From Akkermansiaceae bacterium UBA1506 (GTDB taxonomy: Bacteria > Verrucomicrobiota > Verrucomicrobiia > Verrucomicrobiales > DEV007): a stretch of 18,079 nucleotides of DNA. A program made the position numbers and the translations under genes. Where the stretch lies: contig DCQY01000119.1 of assembly GCA_002323995.1 (NCBI GenBank), forward strand, positions 1-18,079, read 5' to 3'. Shown piece after piece: positions 1 to 7,328 of this stretch. A model generated the notes under the pieces. That model was not told the DNA's origin, searched no databases, and saw nothing but the letters and a program-made list of their open reading frames with translations. Every line of letters begins with the position of its first letter. Position 1 is the first letter of the stretch.

Positions 1-48
1 GTGGTCGTGGTCGTGGTCGTGGGTGTGGTCGTGGTCGTGGTCGTGGGT
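1..48 (-). repeat. Two exact 24-base tandem units encoding Thr-His-(Asp-His)3
   Basis: Positions 1-24 and 25-48 are identical. Each 24-base unit is itself mostly GTGGTC hexamers on the plus strand. On the minus strand each unit encodes THDHDHDH. A degenerate continuation runs to about position 80 (HDHAHGDH). The copy number beyond the edge is unknown. Such a repeat could expand or contract by slippage in steps of two or eight residues without breaking the frame. Confidence 0.85.
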
Positions 49-273
49 GTGATCACCGTGGGCATGATCATGGTTACATAATCCGACTGCTCGCTTCCGG
101 TTGATAAAGTTGAAGGCTCCTAACACCAGCATCCCGACGCCTGCGATAAGAGCGTAGATGCGGAAGCTGGAATCGAGGTGCTTTTCGACTCGTCCCGTCA
201 GGTAGAAAAAGAGGAAGACCCCACCCCAGGTGATTAAGGTCGCAATTGTGAGGAACTGGAGAAATTTCTTCAT
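1..273 (-). CDS. TIGR03943/DUF1980-type membrane protein, His-rich, C-terminus cut by window edge
   Basis: Reading leftward from ATG at 271-273, 91 codons stay open to the window edge, so this is the N-terminal part of a longer gene. The protein begins MKKFLQFLTIATLITWGGVF, with one hydrophobic segment at about residues 5-25 and a second at about 40-58 (YALIAGVGMLVLGAFNF). A run built of HDHAH and THDHDHDH units follows and is still running at the edge. Two N-terminal helices followed by a hydrophilic His-rich stretch, directly downstream of a DUF318 permease, is the usual arrangement of the TIGR03943/DUF1980 partner protein. The upstream permease stop is only 18 bases away, so the two are probably co-transcribed. 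The His/Asp run suggests binding of a divalent metal such as zinc, which is inference. I see no Shine-Dalgarno sequence. The larger overlapping frame at 74-307 on this strand is a shadow. Confidence 0.72.
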   Translation of the reverse strand, partial: MKKFLQFLTIATLITWGGVFLFFYLTGRVEKHLDSSFRIYALIAGVGMLVLGAFNFINRKRAVGLCNHDHAHGDHTHDHDHDHTHDHDHDH

Positions 274-291
274 CGTGGTCGGAAGCTGAGC

Positions 292-1254
292 TTAGAGGCG
301 AATCCAAATGTAGCTGAGAACGCCGATGGCGATGAAAATTGAGAGGGCGAGTAGGGTCACGAATCGTGACCGAAATACTGAGAGATACATAAAGACCAGC
401 TTCACGTCCATCATTGGCCCGAATACGAGAAAGGCAAGTTTGGCAGATTGTGGCACGGGGAAGTTCGCAGCAATGAACGCGTCGGAAGTGCTGCAGAGGC
501 TCAGGACAAAGGCGAGAATCATCATGAGTCCGATGCCTGTGACTTCGCTCTGGTTGAAAAGAATGATTAGGTCATCGGTCACATACGCTTTGAAGACAGC
601 AGTGATGGCCACCCCGATGGTAAAATACATCGCGGTCTCCATGAAATCTCTCATCGTGGTCCTCATCGCCAGGGCAAGGCGATCTAACTTCCCAAGCTCG
701 GCGTCGTGTGAATGCCCATGTCCACCGTCGCCATTTTTCTTCGGAAGAACGGTTGGCTTCAGTATAGCGCCGGGGCGGAATTTGAGAATAATCAAGCCAA
801 CTCCAACCGTTACAAGGAATGCGATCATGAGACGGCTAGCTGTCATGAAGCCAGGGCCCATTGCGTCGGTGATTTCGGCTTGCCTGAGTGAAAACTGTCC
901 AATCGAGGAGTCGAAGGCTTTCATGGTGCTGATCACGACGATCGGATTGATGATCGGCGCCGATAGCATGTAGGTGATGGCACAGGAAACAGGGAGACCC
1001 TTTCGGATCAGTCGTCGAATGACAGGAACCACAGCACATTCGCATACGGGAAAGACAAATCCGAGAAGGCCGCTGAATATCACTGCCAGCGGCTTATTTT
1101 TTGGAAGCCAGCGGTCAATTAGCCCTGGTGGGAGATACGCATCAATGAATCCGGATATGAGTGTGCCGAGAAGGATAAATGGTGCTCCTTCCAGAATAAT
1201 ACTGAGGAAGAGGTAGCAGAAGTCAGTGAAGGGCGAAAGACTCTCAGAATCCAT
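292..1254 (-). CDS. Permease of the YraQ/DUF318 (ArsP_1, PF03773) family
   Basis: A 320-residue polytopic inner-membrane protein, close to the usual family length. It has about eight hydrophobic segments. Family hallmarks are the Cys pair in FPVCECAVVPV (residues 68-78), the motif LSAPIINPIVV (98-108), a Cys-Ser-rich segment LCSTSDAFIAA (253-263), and FGPMMDVKL (278-286), which holds charged residues within a hydrophobic segment. A central hydrophilic loop contains a small His cluster (GGHGHSHD, about 177-184). The substrate is not established by sequence. Members are variously linked to metal or metalloid export, or are uncharacterised. Here the His loop, the CEC motif and the His-rich DUF1980 partner gene downstream favour a transition metal such as zinc, which is inference. 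I chose ATG at 1252-1254; TTG at 1258-1260 would add two residues. No clear Shine-Dalgarno precedes either start. It is divergent from galE across a long spacer. Confidence 0.85.
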   Translation of the reverse strand: MDSESLSPFTDFCYLFLSIILEGAPFILLGTLISGFIDAYLPPGLIDRWLPKNKPLAVIFSGLLGFVFPVCECAVVPVIRRLIRKGLPVSCAITYMLSAPIINPIVVISTMKAFDSSIGQFSLRQAEITDAMGPGFMTASRLMIAFLVTVGVGLIILKFRPGAILKPTVLPKKNGDGGHGHSHDAELGKLDRLALAMRTTMRDFMETAMYFTIGVAITAVFKAYVTDDLIILFNQSEVTGIGLMMILAFVLSLCSTSDAFIAANFPVPQSAKLAFLVFGPMMDVKLVFMYLSVFRSRFVTLLALSIFIAIGVLSYIWIRL

Positions 1255-1294
1255 AAACAAAGGAACAGCGAGTTACACTAGCCGTTCAACTCGG

Positions 1295-1316
1295 GAATAC
1301 GCAAACGCGAATACGC
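1295..1316 (-). promoter_or_regulatory. Direct 8-base repeat upstream of the permease gene, possible operator
   Basis: Read on the minus strand, GCGTATTC occurs twice with a 6-base spacer (1316-1309 and 1302-1295). Its nearest end is about 40 bases upstream of the permease ATG, where a regulator could bind. It does not resemble a Zur or Fur consensus that I can recognise, so the assignment is tentative. Confidence 0.25.
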
Positions 1317-1386
1317 GCGAACAGTGGGGGAAATTCACTAGAAATACTTGCTCATGACCACGGTTCTGCAGCTATCTGTCCCTGAT

Positions 1387-1412
1387 CCGATTTAATCGGG
1401 CCCGTTATCGGG
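1387..1412. promoter_or_regulatory. Cluster of three adjoining palindromes in the divergent spacer
   Basis: CCGATT-T-AATCGG at 1387-1399 is a perfect 6-base inverted repeat around one base. It shares bases with the palindrome CGGGCCCG (1397-1404), which overlaps CCCG-TTAT-CGGG (1401-1412). No T-run follows, so a terminator is unlikely. An operator for a dimeric regulator or a structured leader is possible. Confidence 0.3.
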
Positions 1413-1657
1413 GAGTATCACCTTGGCCTCTGAAATGAAGCACGGTGAGTGTTGTGCGCAACGAGCTTGGCTCGCAGTGATACCAGTTGGGATTCGGTTG
1501 CGCCATAGTGACCAGTCGCGTGTCGCTCAACGAACGAAATTAAAGCATCATTTGCTTCGTTTGGAGGGAATTTGGAATTCTTCGACAGAGCACTAGAGAT
1601 GACTCTTGCGCTTGGCAGAAGTGTGAAAGATGCTTAGCTGGCAGTTATGGACCGCTT

Positions 1658-2638
1658 ATGAGAGTTTTAGTTACCGGTGGAGCCGGGTATATCGGGAGTG
1701 CGAATGTCGATGCCTTGTTGGGCTCCGGGCACGAAGTGGCTGTTTTTGATAGCCTCTATCAAGGGCATCGTTCTGCCGTCAATGAAGCGGCAGACTTTTT
1801 TGAGGGGGACTTAGCAGATGCGTCGGTGATTGAAGCAGCAGTCTCAGAATTTCGCCCCGATTCCATCATGCACTTCGCTTCTCACACTCTGGTGGGGGAG
1901 TCCATGGATAAGCCTTTCATGTATCTCGGCGAGAATACGAATAATGCGATCAACTTAATTGAAGCTGCCTTGAATTGCGGTGTGGAGCGTTTCATTCTCT
2001 CTTCAACAGCAAACCTGTTTGATAAGCCGGAGAAGATTCCGATTGCTCCTGATGAACGCATCGTTCCAGGGAGCCCCTATGGTGAGTCCAAGTTTTTCAT
2101 CGAGCGGCTTCTGCACTGGGCCCATGTAACCAAAGGTTTGCGATATGCTTCGCTTCGTTATTTTAACGCGGCCGGCTCTACCGAGGCGCGCGGGGAAGAT
2201 CACGATCCGGAAACTCACTTGATCCCGCTGATCCTGCAAGTTGCCCTCGGACAGCGGGAGAGTATCAAGATTTTCGGGGACGATTACGAGACTCCGGATG
2301 GCACCTGCGTGAGAGATTACATCCATATTGAGGATCTCGCCCAGGCTCACATTCTTGCGCTCGAAGCGCTTCTCAAGCGAGAGGTTCTTCAATACAACCT
2401 TGGTAACGGTAAAGGATTCAGCGTAAGGGAGGTCGTGGATGCTGTCAGAGAAATTACGGGTCATCCAGTTCCCGCGGAAGTCACCCCCCGACGCCCCGGA
2501 GACCTGGCAATCCTTGTTGCGGACAGCATTAAAATTCGTGATGAACTGGGATGGAAGCCAAAGTTTCCGGACATTCAATCAATCGTCCAATCAGCGTGGG
2601 ATTGGCACAGAGAGCACCCGAATGGCTACGAAGATTAA
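1658..2638 (+). CDS. galE: UDP-glucose 4-epimerase
   Basis: A 326-residue short-chain dehydrogenase/reductase of the extended class, typical GalE length. It interconverts UDP-glucose and UDP-galactose in the cytoplasm with bound NAD+, supplying UDP-galactose for surface polysaccharide. The NAD motif TGGAGYIGS is at residues 6-14. The catalytic pair is Tyr141 and Lys145 (YGESK), and Thr117 in SST takes the place of the catalytic Ser/Thr. LRYFNAAGS (166-174) and GTCVRDYIHIEDLAQAH (215-231) are GalE-type substrate-pocket signatures, and the C-terminus has LGNGKGFSV and RPGDLA. One oddity is the segment after the catalytic Thr, which reads ANLFD instead of the usual ATVYG-like sequence. The gene starts with ATG at 1658 without a Shine-Dalgarno sequence. 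It ends 101 bases before the TPR gene, so it may or may not be in that operon. A related 4-epimerase with another sugar specificity is the main alternative. Confidence 0.93.
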   Translation: MRVLVTGGAGYIGSANVDALLGSGHEVAVFDSLYQGHRSAVNEAADFFEGDLADASVIEAAVSEFRPDSIMHFASHTLVGESMDKPFMYLGENTNNAINLIEAALNCGVERFILSSTANLFDKPEKIPIAPDERIVPGSPYGESKFFIERLLHWAHVTKGLRYASLRYFNAAGSTEARGEDHDPETHLIPLILQVALGQRESIKIFGDDYETPDGTCVRDYIHIEDLAQAHILALEALLKREVLQYNLGNGKGFSVREVVDAVREITGHPVPAEVTPRRPGDLAILVADSIKIRDELGWKPKFPDIQSIVQSAWDWHREHPNGYED

Positions 2639-2717
2639 CCGAATTTAATGGCGGTTTTCCTGTCACCAAGCGTGATTCCCGATTGACTGATGGACAGACA
2701 TTAGGTTGTGATACGAA

Positions 2718-2734
2718 GAGGAGTTCCACTCCTC
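2718..2734 (+). promoter_or_regulatory. Perfect 7-base hairpin just upstream of the TPR gene
   Basis: GAGGAGT (2718-2724), loop TCC (2725-2727), and ACTCCTC (2728-2734) form a perfect stem ending five bases before the ATG at 2740. Its left arm contains the only purine-rich Shine-Dalgarno-like sequence (GAGGAG, 2718-2723), which would be sequestered. Unfolded, that sequence is 16 bases from the ATG, too far for ordinary use. A translational control role is inference. Confidence 0.35.
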
Positions 2735-2739
2735 GTCTC

Positions 2740-5574
2740 ATGTTACGAATCGGTCGAAGTATTTTGTGGCTGCTGGCCATGTTGTTTGTCCTCCCACTTG
2801 TTGGTCAGGAGGATCCGGCGGCTTCAGCAGTCGAAACTGAGGGACCTGCCCAACTGCTGGAAAGGGGGCGAGAGGCATTCGCAGCAAGCAACTTTGCAGA
2901 AGCGGAGGAAGCGCTTGAAAAGTTTATCACTGACTATGGTGAAGCCGAGGAAGCCAGAGAGGCAGCACGAATTCACCGGCCACTGGTGGCTATCAGCAAG
3001 GTGGGCGTGAAAAAATTTGATGAGGCTTTTCCCTGGATAGAACAATCACTCTCTGACCCTAAGCTTGATCCCGCACTGAAGGACGAATTGAGTTTCTGGA
3101 AAGGCATCTGTTTGATGACAGCAGGCGAACTCGTCAATGCGCAACGAGCGTTCGGAGAATACTGGGCGGACGAGTCACATCAACCGTTCAAGCGTTATGA
3201 AGCGCTTCTCCTGTTCGCCACACTATACCTTCAACAGGAGTTTCCAGCTGAAGCGGCTGATTTTCTGGCGGACCAACTTCCGAAGTATCGTGAGGTGGCA
3301 CCGGAAGCTGCAAGCCGCGCGATCGTTCTGGAGATCTATGCCAGAATCGAGGCAGAACAACTGGACGACGCGCTTGCTATTCTTCGCCGTGAGTTCCCCA
3401 ACCTCAGCGAAATGACACAGGTTATTAGCTTCCAGACCTTGGCCTTGCAGTTAGGTGCCAGATTCCTTGAGGAGGAGCGATGGTATGAAGCGATCACCTG
3501 CTTTCAGCGCATTTGGCCGGCCGAGAAACTGGTTGAGCATCAGTCCATCAAGGTGATTGAGATTGAAGATCGAATCGAGTTGTTGAAACAACGACCCCAG
3601 ACTCAGGCCGTCATTCACCAGTTGGAAGCAATTTTGAAACGTGTTCGAAGCGAATTGAACAATTTCGCCGCAATTGCGAACTTTGACTCCGCGTTACGCC
3701 TGCGGTTGGCGATGGCTTACCAGGGGTTGGGGCGTTACCGCGAAGCCGCCTTAGTGATGGCAGAAATGCTTGATACGATGCCGCCTGACTCTGTTGTAGA
3801 GAGCGCTACTCTCGCTCAAATTCAGTGCTGGATGGAAATTGGAGCGTGGGCCCGAGCGGTCGATGCTTCAGACAATTACATCAAGATTTTCGCCGAAAAA
3901 GGTAAGAGCCTTCCGTTGGTTCTGTTTCTTAAGGCGGAATCGCTGCGTGAAGCTCAGGCTTATGGCTCGGCTCAGATTGCTTATGGTGAACTGGTCGAAA
4001 ATTTTCCGGAGGATGACTTTGCGCCAAAAGCTATGTTCATGCAGGGCTTTCTTTATCTGCAGCAGGGAGATAATGAAGGGGCTCTTTACCAATTTGAACA
4101 GGTGCAGCGGATTTATCCTGAATCAGGGATGAGAGAGGATTCCGATTACTGGACTGGAATGGCATTCTCGTTCAGTGGATTGTATGAAGAAGCTAGGGAA
4201 CACTTGCAAGGCTATCTCACTCGATATGACTCGCCCAAGTATGAAAAAGAGTCTCAATTCCGCATTGCGGTGTGCACATTTTCTCTTGGGGACTACGAAG
4301 GGGCCCTCAAATTTCTTGAATCATTCAATGAAAAGTATCCGGGTGATGACCTTACTGATGAGGGAAACCTCCTCATAGGGGATGCCTACTTTGCTGCCGG
4401 AAACAGTGAAGAGGGGTTGGCTGCCTACGAGCGGGTAAGGTCTCAGTCAGGGCGCTACTTCGAAGAGGCCTGGTTCAAAAAAGGAACAGCGCTCAAATTA
4501 CTTGAAGACTACGAGGCAATGCGTGCTCATTTTGAGACGTTTGTTTCTGACTTTGCATCAAGCAGTCGAATGCCGGAGGCCGTCTACTGGATCGGGTGGA
4601 CCCATGATTCAGCCGGAGATCCGGACAAAGCCCGCGAAATCTACTGGGAGACGATAAGGACACACGGTAATAACCCTGATATGGTTACTATCACTGATGT
4701 TTTTTCAGCCTTACCTGCGATCTATGCAAGAGACGGTGACGCGGGTAATGAAGAGCTATTGACACGGCTGGAACGACTCAAATCCGGTGCTGCAGTCGCC
4801 GGAGAACTGGTAATGGCGGCTCGGGCCGGTTGGGCGAAATCTCTGGTCATGAAGAAAGTCAGCGACTTGGCAGGTAGGACTGAGTTGCTAAGTATCGCAA
4901 AATGGATAGACCCGAAATTGAGTCGTCCCGCTATCTCGGTTGCGGTAGCCGAAGCTCTTCTTGAGGCAGGTAATCCATTAACGGCGAAAGAGCTTTTTAC
5001 AAATATCAGGAAGTGGAATCCGAGGTGTGTCGAGAAAGCCAGAATCTATCGTGGTTTGGGTGACATCGCTCTGGCAGAGGGAAAGTCCCAGAAGGCTCTG
5101 GAATATTACGCCTTGTATGAGCGTGAAGCGTTGCAAACAGTTGCTCTAGGAGGCGTGAAGTTCAGAAAAGCTCAGATCTACGCTGACCTTGGCCAGAAAG
5201 CTAGGGCTAGAGCCGAATTAGAATCAGTTTTGGAGACTCCCGGTGTGACGGCAGAGGCGAAAGCTGATGCGCTGATGGAGATTGGTGAACTGCTTGTCGG
5301 TGATGGCGAGCATGAGAAGGCGATTGTTTATTTTGAGCGAGTCTATGTCGCCTACGGTAAGTTTGGAGAAGTCAATGCGAGGGCTTATTGGGAGCGGGGA
5401 CAATCTCTGGAAGCGCTTGATTTGAAGAAAGAAGCTTTAGAGACCTACGAAGAGTTGGTGGCACGTGACGACTTAAGCCGCTTCAATGAGGTGGCGTTGG
5501 CTGAGGAGAAAGTGACGAATCTGCGACGCTTGTTTCCGCCCGAGTTGATCGAAATTGAGGAGGAAGCGTTTTGA
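2740..5574 (+). CDS. Large secreted tetratricopeptide-repeat (TPR) protein, first gene of the ExbBD-vWA operon
   Basis: A 944-residue protein with an N-terminal signal peptide (MLRIGRSILWLLAMLFVLP, cleavage probably near residue 22), so the mature part is periplasmic or outer-membrane associated. The rest is helical TPR-like repeats. Clear repeat units include AYGELVENFPEDDFAPKAMF from about residue 412, DYEGALKFLESFNEKYPG at about 518, and the C-terminal KKEALETYEELVAR unit, with the typical pattern of small residues, Tyr and Pro at repeat ends. The open frame extends upstream to 2551 inside galE, but the ATG at 2740 alone gives a signal peptide at the true N-terminus. It is followed with overlap by a second secreted helical protein and by exbB/exbD-type genes. 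A periplasmic scaffold or assembly role for the proton-driven complex, analogous to YbgF/CpoB beside Tol-Pal, is inferred from context. No enzyme motif was seen. Confidence 0.85.
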   Translation: MLRIGRSILWLLAMLFVLPLVGQEDPAASAVETEGPAQLLERGREAFAASNFAEAEEALEKFITDYGEAEEAREAARIHRPLVAISKVGVKKFDEAFPWIEQSLSDPKLDPALKDELSFWKGICLMTAGELVNAQRAFGEYWADESHQPFKRYEALLLFATLYLQQEFPAEAADFLADQLPKYREVAPEAASRAIVLEIYARIEAEQLDDALAILRREFPNLSEMTQVISFQTLALQLGARFLEEERWYEAITCFQRIWPAEKLVEHQSIKVIEIEDRIELLKQRPQTQAVIHQLEAILKRVRSELNNFAAIANFDSALRLRLAMAYQGLGRYREAALVMAEMLDTMPPDSVVESATLAQIQCWMEIGAWARAVDASDNYIKIFAEKGKSLPLVLFLKAESLREAQAYGSAQIAYGELVENFPEDDFAPKAMFMQGFLYLQQGDNEGALYQFEQVQRIYPESGMREDSDYWTGMAFSFSGLYEEAREHLQGYLTRYDSPKYEKESQFRIAVCTFSLGDYEGALKFLESFNEKYPGDDLTDEGNLLIGDAYFAAGNSEEGLAAYERVRSQSGRYFEEAWFKKGTALKLLEDYEAMRAHFETFVSDFASSSRMPEAVYWIGWTHDSAGDPDKAREIYWETIRTHGNNPDMVTITDVFSALPAIYARDGDAGNEELLTRLERLKSGAAVAGELVMAARAGWAKSLVMKKVSDLAGRTELLSIAKWIDPKLSRPAISVAVAEALLEAGNPLTAKELFTNIRKWNPRCVEKARIYRGLGDIALAEGKSQKALEYYALYEREALQTVALGGVKFRKAQIYADLGQKARARAELESVLETPGVTAEAKADALMEIGELLVGDGEHEKAIVYFERVYVAYGKFGEVNARAYWERGQSLEALDLKKEALETYEELVARDDLSRFNEVALAEEKVTNLRRLFPPELIEIEEEAF
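5557..5563 (+). promoter_or_regulatory. Shine-Dalgarno site fixing the TTG start at 5571
   Basis: GAGGAGG lies seven bases before TTG (5571-5573), inside the last codons of the TPR gene. It is one of the strongest Shine-Dalgarno sequences in the window and supports the non-ATG start and translational coupling. Confidence 0.7.
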
Positions 5575-6509
5575 AGAGCCCGTCTTGGATTCCTTTCTTA
5601 TTGGTGCTATTTCCCGTCGTGGAATCGCGAGGTCAGGATGTGATCGTGCTCAAGAACGGTCAATATGCTGCGTGTGAAATTGAGGCCTTAACCGACAATA
5701 TTGTGACCTTCACCATGCATCAACGTGAGGGCGACGGGGACGGTGTGATACGCCGCACCATCAAGACTTCGGAGATAGACTACGTGGAGTTTGATTTCGA
5801 ACCGGGTGAAGAGGAGGCTTTTTCAAATCGAGCGGACCTGAACCGTGAGACAGTTGAAGAGTGGTGGAATCATCATTTTGCGCATCTCCACCGCCCCCGT
5901 TCAAGAACGGCAGCCTGGGGGATCGCGTTGGGATACGCGTTAATCGAAGAGGATTCTGAATTGTATGGGAGCCGTGCCTTGCAGTTGTTCGATCGTATCG
6001 CTGAGCGCGCCTGGTCAGGTATCGACGTGGCTGCGGCGAAAAGAGGGCGTCTCCGCGCAATGATGGCTACTGGTGACCTTGAGCGGGCCAGTAGCGAAGC
6101 CAAGAATCTGGCAACGCAAACGGAAGACCCTGAGTTGCTGATTGAGGTGAAGTATCTTCTTGCTCAAGCTGACTTCGAACGCCTCAAAGAGTTGGAAGAG
6201 GATAACCCCCGATGGTATGACGATGACGATGTGAGGCCTCTCCGGAACGAGTTGTATCAAGGGGTTATTGATCAGTTTATGTGGCCCTACCTATTCCATG
6301 CTGCGCAGGAAAAGGCTGCCTCACGCGGGCTCTTTCAAGCGGGAGTGGTTTATGAATTTGGAGGAGACGAGGAGCGTTCGATAAACGCTTACCGCGATTT
6401 AGTTGCACTCTATCCTAAATCCGAGGCTCGGTCAGAAGGAGAACTCCGATTGCAGAATTTGACCAACGAAGAATCTAAAGAAAACAAACCGGAACCAACC
6501 AATCCATGA
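5571..6509 (+). CDS. Secreted 312-residue protein with an N-terminal 'LKNG' beta module and helical repeats
   Basis: It starts at TTG, with TTGA overlapping the TPR gene's stop and a strong Shine-Dalgarno seven bases upstream. The signal peptide covers about residues 1-22 (PFLLVLFPVVESRGQ). A beta-rich module follows at about 24-75 (DVIVLKNGQYAACEIEAL, then the TIKTSEIDYVEF region). It resembles the small SH3/LSm-like 'LKNG' domains found in many planctomycete and verrucomicrobial secreted proteins. An acidic linker comes next, then a helical region with TPR-like pairs (for example ERSINAYRDLVALYPKS near the C-terminus). I cannot assign a named family. Its position between the TPR scaffold and exbB, with four-base overlaps on both sides, says it is made together with them and probably works in the same periplasmic complex. 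A YbgF/CpoB-like role is a guess from position. Confidence 0.8.
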   Translation: MKSPSWIPFLLVLFPVVESRGQDVIVLKNGQYAACEIEALTDNIVTFTMHQREGDGDGVIRRTIKTSEIDYVEFDFEPGEEEAFSNRADLNRETVEEWWNHHFAHLHRPRSRTAAWGIALGYALIEEDSELYGSRALQLFDRIAERAWSGIDVAAAKRGRLRAMMATGDLERASSEAKNLATQTEDPELLIEVKYLLAQADFERLKELEEDNPRWYDDDDVRPLRNELYQGVIDQFMWPYLFHAAQEKAASRGLFQAGVVYEFGGDEERSINAYRDLVALYPKSEARSEGELRLQNLTNEESKENKPEPTNP

Positions 6510-7306
6510 GACGAAAACAAAGAAGGAATTTAATGCTGCTGATGACAGTGATGATTGGCTTACTCCTGATGGCCTCAGTAACATCGGCACAGGATGAGGC
6601 GGCAGATGCGGGTGTATCCGTTTCCGAAAACGTTTCAGCACTGGACCTTTACAAACAGGGAGGAAACTTCATGCATCTTCTCTTGGTTTGTTCGATCGGC
6701 ACGATTGCGGTTTCGATCTATTGCTTTATCCAGATCAGCGGCAAGAAGATGGCGCCGAAAGAGCTGGTTGACCGGGTCAACGCAGCGATGGCGGCCAAGG
6801 ACGTTAACACAGCCTATAGCACCTGCGATTCCCATCCCAGTAGCTATGGCAAGGTAATGTCGGGCGCTTTGCTTAAGGTAAACTTCGAGCGAGATTTATC
6901 GAATAAGATCAGCATGATGGATGCTGCTTCGGAAGCGATCGACGAAGAAGAGCATCGGCAGATGGTTTGGGTCAATTACTTAAACATTTTTGCGACACTG
7001 GCTCCGATGATTGGTTTGTTAGGGACCGTTTGGGGTATGATTGAGGCATTCGACAAACTGGCAACAACTAGCGGTGATGCTAAACAGTTAGCCGGAGGAA
7101 TCAAGATCGCCATGGTCACTACAGCGGGAGGACTTATCGTGGGAATTCCAGCGATGTTCTTTTACTTTTTCTTCCGTGATCGATTGCAGGGGGTTATGAC
7201 AACGGTTCAGAAGCATTCCAGTTTTGCGATTGATATTCTATCGGGGGAGATTCGTCTCCAGGGTGCAACTGATACGCTGACTCATGAGTCAGCCGAAGAA
7301 GCGTGA
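6506..7306 (+). CDS. exbB: MotA/TolQ/ExbB-family proton channel protein with signal peptide
   Basis: A 266-residue inner-membrane protein. An N-terminal signal-like segment (residues 8-29, ending SVTSAQ) precedes the three family helices: TM1 at about 55-78, TM2 at about 158-180 and TM3 at about 198-223. TM2 has NIFATLAPMIGLLGTVWGMI and TM3 has AGGIKIAMVTTAGGLIVGIP, the hallmark ExbB/TolQ helices including the conserved Thr/Ser-Gly residues that line the proton path. A cytoplasmic domain lies between TM1 and TM2. Together with ExbD-type proteins it should form a proton-motive-force-driven motor. It starts at ATG 6506, overlapping the previous stop (ATGA). An in-frame ATG at 6533 has a better-placed AAGGA, but would remove the basic RRKQRR segment needed by the leader, so I keep 6506. 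The signal-peptide-bearing ExbB form is known in several non-proteobacterial groups. ExbB and TolQ cannot be separated from sequence alone. Confidence 0.88.
   Translation: MRRKQRRNLMLLMTVMIGLLLMASVTSAQDEAADAGVSVSENVSALDLYKQGGNFMHLLLVCSIGTIAVSIYCFIQISGKKMAPKELVDRVNAAMAAKDVNTAYSTCDSHPSSYGKVMSGALLKVNFERDLSNKISMMDAASEAIDEEEHRQMVWVNYLNIFATLAPMIGLLGTVWGMIEAFDKLATTSGDAKQLAGGIKIAMVTTAGGLIVGIPAMFFYFFFRDRLQGVMTTVQKHSSFAIDILSGEIRLQGATDTLTHESAEEA
6521..6527 (+). promoter_or_regulatory. Internal Shine-Dalgarno-like site, alternative exbB start
   Basis: AGAAGGA ends five bases before an in-frame ATG at 6533. It could support a product nine residues shorter without the basic N-terminal segment, so the exbB start is not fully settled. 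Confidence 0.3.
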
Positions 7307-7328
7307 TTAGAGGTAGATAGAGTTACCG

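Larger units (their letters stand above)
1255..1657. other. 403-base divergent intergenic region, no gene seen
   Basis: This spacer separates the leftward permease unit from rightward galE and should hold both promoters. Visible structure includes an 8-base direct repeat (1295-1302 and 1309-1316) near the permease start and a palindrome cluster at 1387-1412. A possible galE promoter is TTGGCA at 1612-1617 with TAGCTG 17 bases downstream at 1635-1640, which is weak. A five-codon frame ATG...TGA at 1648-1662 overlaps the galE ATG by four bases (ATGA); this may be chance. The only other short frames (for example 12 codons from about 1598) have no supporting features. I see no tRNA-like or terminator-like structure. 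Confidence 0.6.

Noticed and set aside
1..48. Tandem repeats as a CRISPR array or iteron origin
   Set aside because: There are no spacers, the repeats are contiguous, and they are in frame within a coding sequence as His-Asp codons.
326..973. 215-codon plus-strand frame opposite the permease gene
   Set aside because: It is antisense to a gene with clear family motifs, and its product shows no recognisable domain.
1387..1412. Palindromes as a rho-independent terminator
   Set aside because: No T-run follows on either strand and no gene ends nearby; both flanking genes diverge.
1598..1636. 12-codon open frame upstream of galE as a leader peptide
   Set aside because: No Shine-Dalgarno, no run of regulatory codons and no attenuator structure; probably chance.
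2003..2578. 191-codon minus-strand frame opposite galE
   Set aside because: It lies entirely antisense to a well-supported epimerase; a shadow of codon bias.
2551..2739. Upstream extension of the TPR protein frame into galE
   Set aside because: It would place 63 non-conserved residues before a clear signal peptide and overlap galE by 88 bases; the ATG at 2740 is the sensible start.
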